Part shown: in pieces, positions 63,640 to 64,000 of the stretch
Position numbering within the stretch: position 1 is the first letter of the stretch
Layout: each line of letters starts with the position of its first letter
Position numbers and translations under genes: made by a program
Notes under the pieces: model-generated
The model's input: only the letters and a program-made list of their open reading frames with translations
Told to the model about the DNA's origin: nothing
The model's database searches: none
Source of the DNA: Rachicladosporium sp. CCFEE 5018
Taxonomy: Eukaryota > Ascomycota > Dothideomycetes > Cladosporiales > Cladosporiaceae
Direction: 5' to 3'
Length of the DNA stretch: 64,000 nt
Assembly (NCBI GenBank): GCA_002077045.2
Contig: KZ111178.1
Coordinates: forward strand, 124,001-188,000

Positions 63640-64000
63640 ATGGCTGGATCAACTTCACCAACGGGCCGAGGTCATCGCACAATCAAGAAATCAAAGAAGG
63701 CACTGGAGGCTGGTGGTCTCATTCCCGGCATCGACAATGCCACAAACTTCGACGAATCTCCTTCCTCCGTCCAAGCAAACGCCGCAACGCCTTCAGATCT
63801 ATTACACCGCCCCGCCACAGCAACGAACATGAAAGATCAGGACACACGCATCATGTCTCTCGGTCCACACTACCTCAAGGTTTACGAATGGGAGAGCCCG
63901 ATTCCGACCGACTTCCTCAACCTCACCGATACGCGAAAGCAATGGAAAGCCAGTATGGACCAGCAGCAAGGCGCTTCCGACCCAGATGAGGAGCTCGATG
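63640..64000 (+). CDS. Hypothetical protein, copy B (3' truncated by window end)
   Basis: The first 120 codons of the 316-residue hypothetical protein at 55427, with no visible difference. Continues beyond the window. Confidence 0.55.
   Translation, partial: MAGSTSPTGRGHRTIKKSKKALEAGGLIPGIDNATNFDESPSSVQANAATPSDLLHRPATATNMKDQDTRIMSLGPHYLKVYEWESPIPTDFLNLTDTRKQWKASMDQQQGASDPDEELD

Larger units (their letters stand above)
58168..64000 (+). repeat. Direct duplication, copy B (truncated by gap and window end)
   Basis: Second copy of 49963-55787 in the same orientation. The left end coincides with the assembly gap and the right end with the window edge. Diverged to 60444, visually identical beyond. 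Confidence 0.93.

Noticed and set aside
58168..64000. Transposon or rDNA-type repeat as cause of the duplication
   Set aside because: The repeated block contains only single-copy-type host genes, with no terminal repeats, transposase or target-site duplication visible.

Overview
The window is nuclear DNA of a filamentous ascomycete. Genes are dense and on both strands. About 35 introns can be placed by hand, and apart from one tentative pair of 86 bp nearly all are 45-66 bp with CTAAC/CTGAC-type branch sites. The gene set includes fungus-specific families. Encoded proteins resemble those of Dothideomycetes, and a diverged duplicate segment fits a black yeast with a duplicated or hybrid genome (for example Hortaea or Friedmanniomyces). 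That placement is inference. No viral or bacterial genes were recognised.

Layout. 1-9.0 kb: 3' end of nitrate reductase, a possible small gene, Golgi SNARE BOS1, a Myb-like nuclear protein, and two fungal genes with apparent one-base deletions. 9.0-17.1 kb: MCM3, then the divergent RNA-biology pair FYV7 / UPF2. 17.1-24.9 kb: a long gene-poor stretch, a cyclin-like gene, a RING E3 ligase and a five-exon sugar permease. 24.9-29.8 kb: gene-poor DNA with two cyanovirin-like (CVNH) lectin paralogs, one carrying a stop at codon 2. 30.3-38.5 kb: La protein, a cysteine-rich membrane protein, meiotic kleisin REC8 and proteasomal deubiquitinase UBP6. 38.8-43.7 kb: a divergent methylcitrate-cycle pair (2-methylcitrate synthase / 2-methylisocitrate lyase) and a short-chain dehydrogenase. 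44.9-49.1 kb: HOG1 MAP kinase (eight exons) and AVL9.

49.9-64.0 kb is a direct duplication. MED21, the LSH/DDM1-type remodeler, a METTL7-like methyltransferase and a hypothetical gene occur twice, 8.2 kb apart. Between them lie a BTB gene, a truncated L-2-hydroxyglutarate dehydrogenase and a gap of exactly 100 N. The copies differ by many substitutions upstream of 52231/60444 and look identical after that point.

The most interesting signals are: (1) the duplication and its sharp divergent-to-identical boundary; (2) a 252-bp REC8 intron with long inverted repeats, resembling an introner-like element; (3) the CVNH pair with a C-to-T-type nonsense codon; (4) the methylcitrate pair sharing a 400-bp promoter; (5) five apparent single-base losses in three genes.
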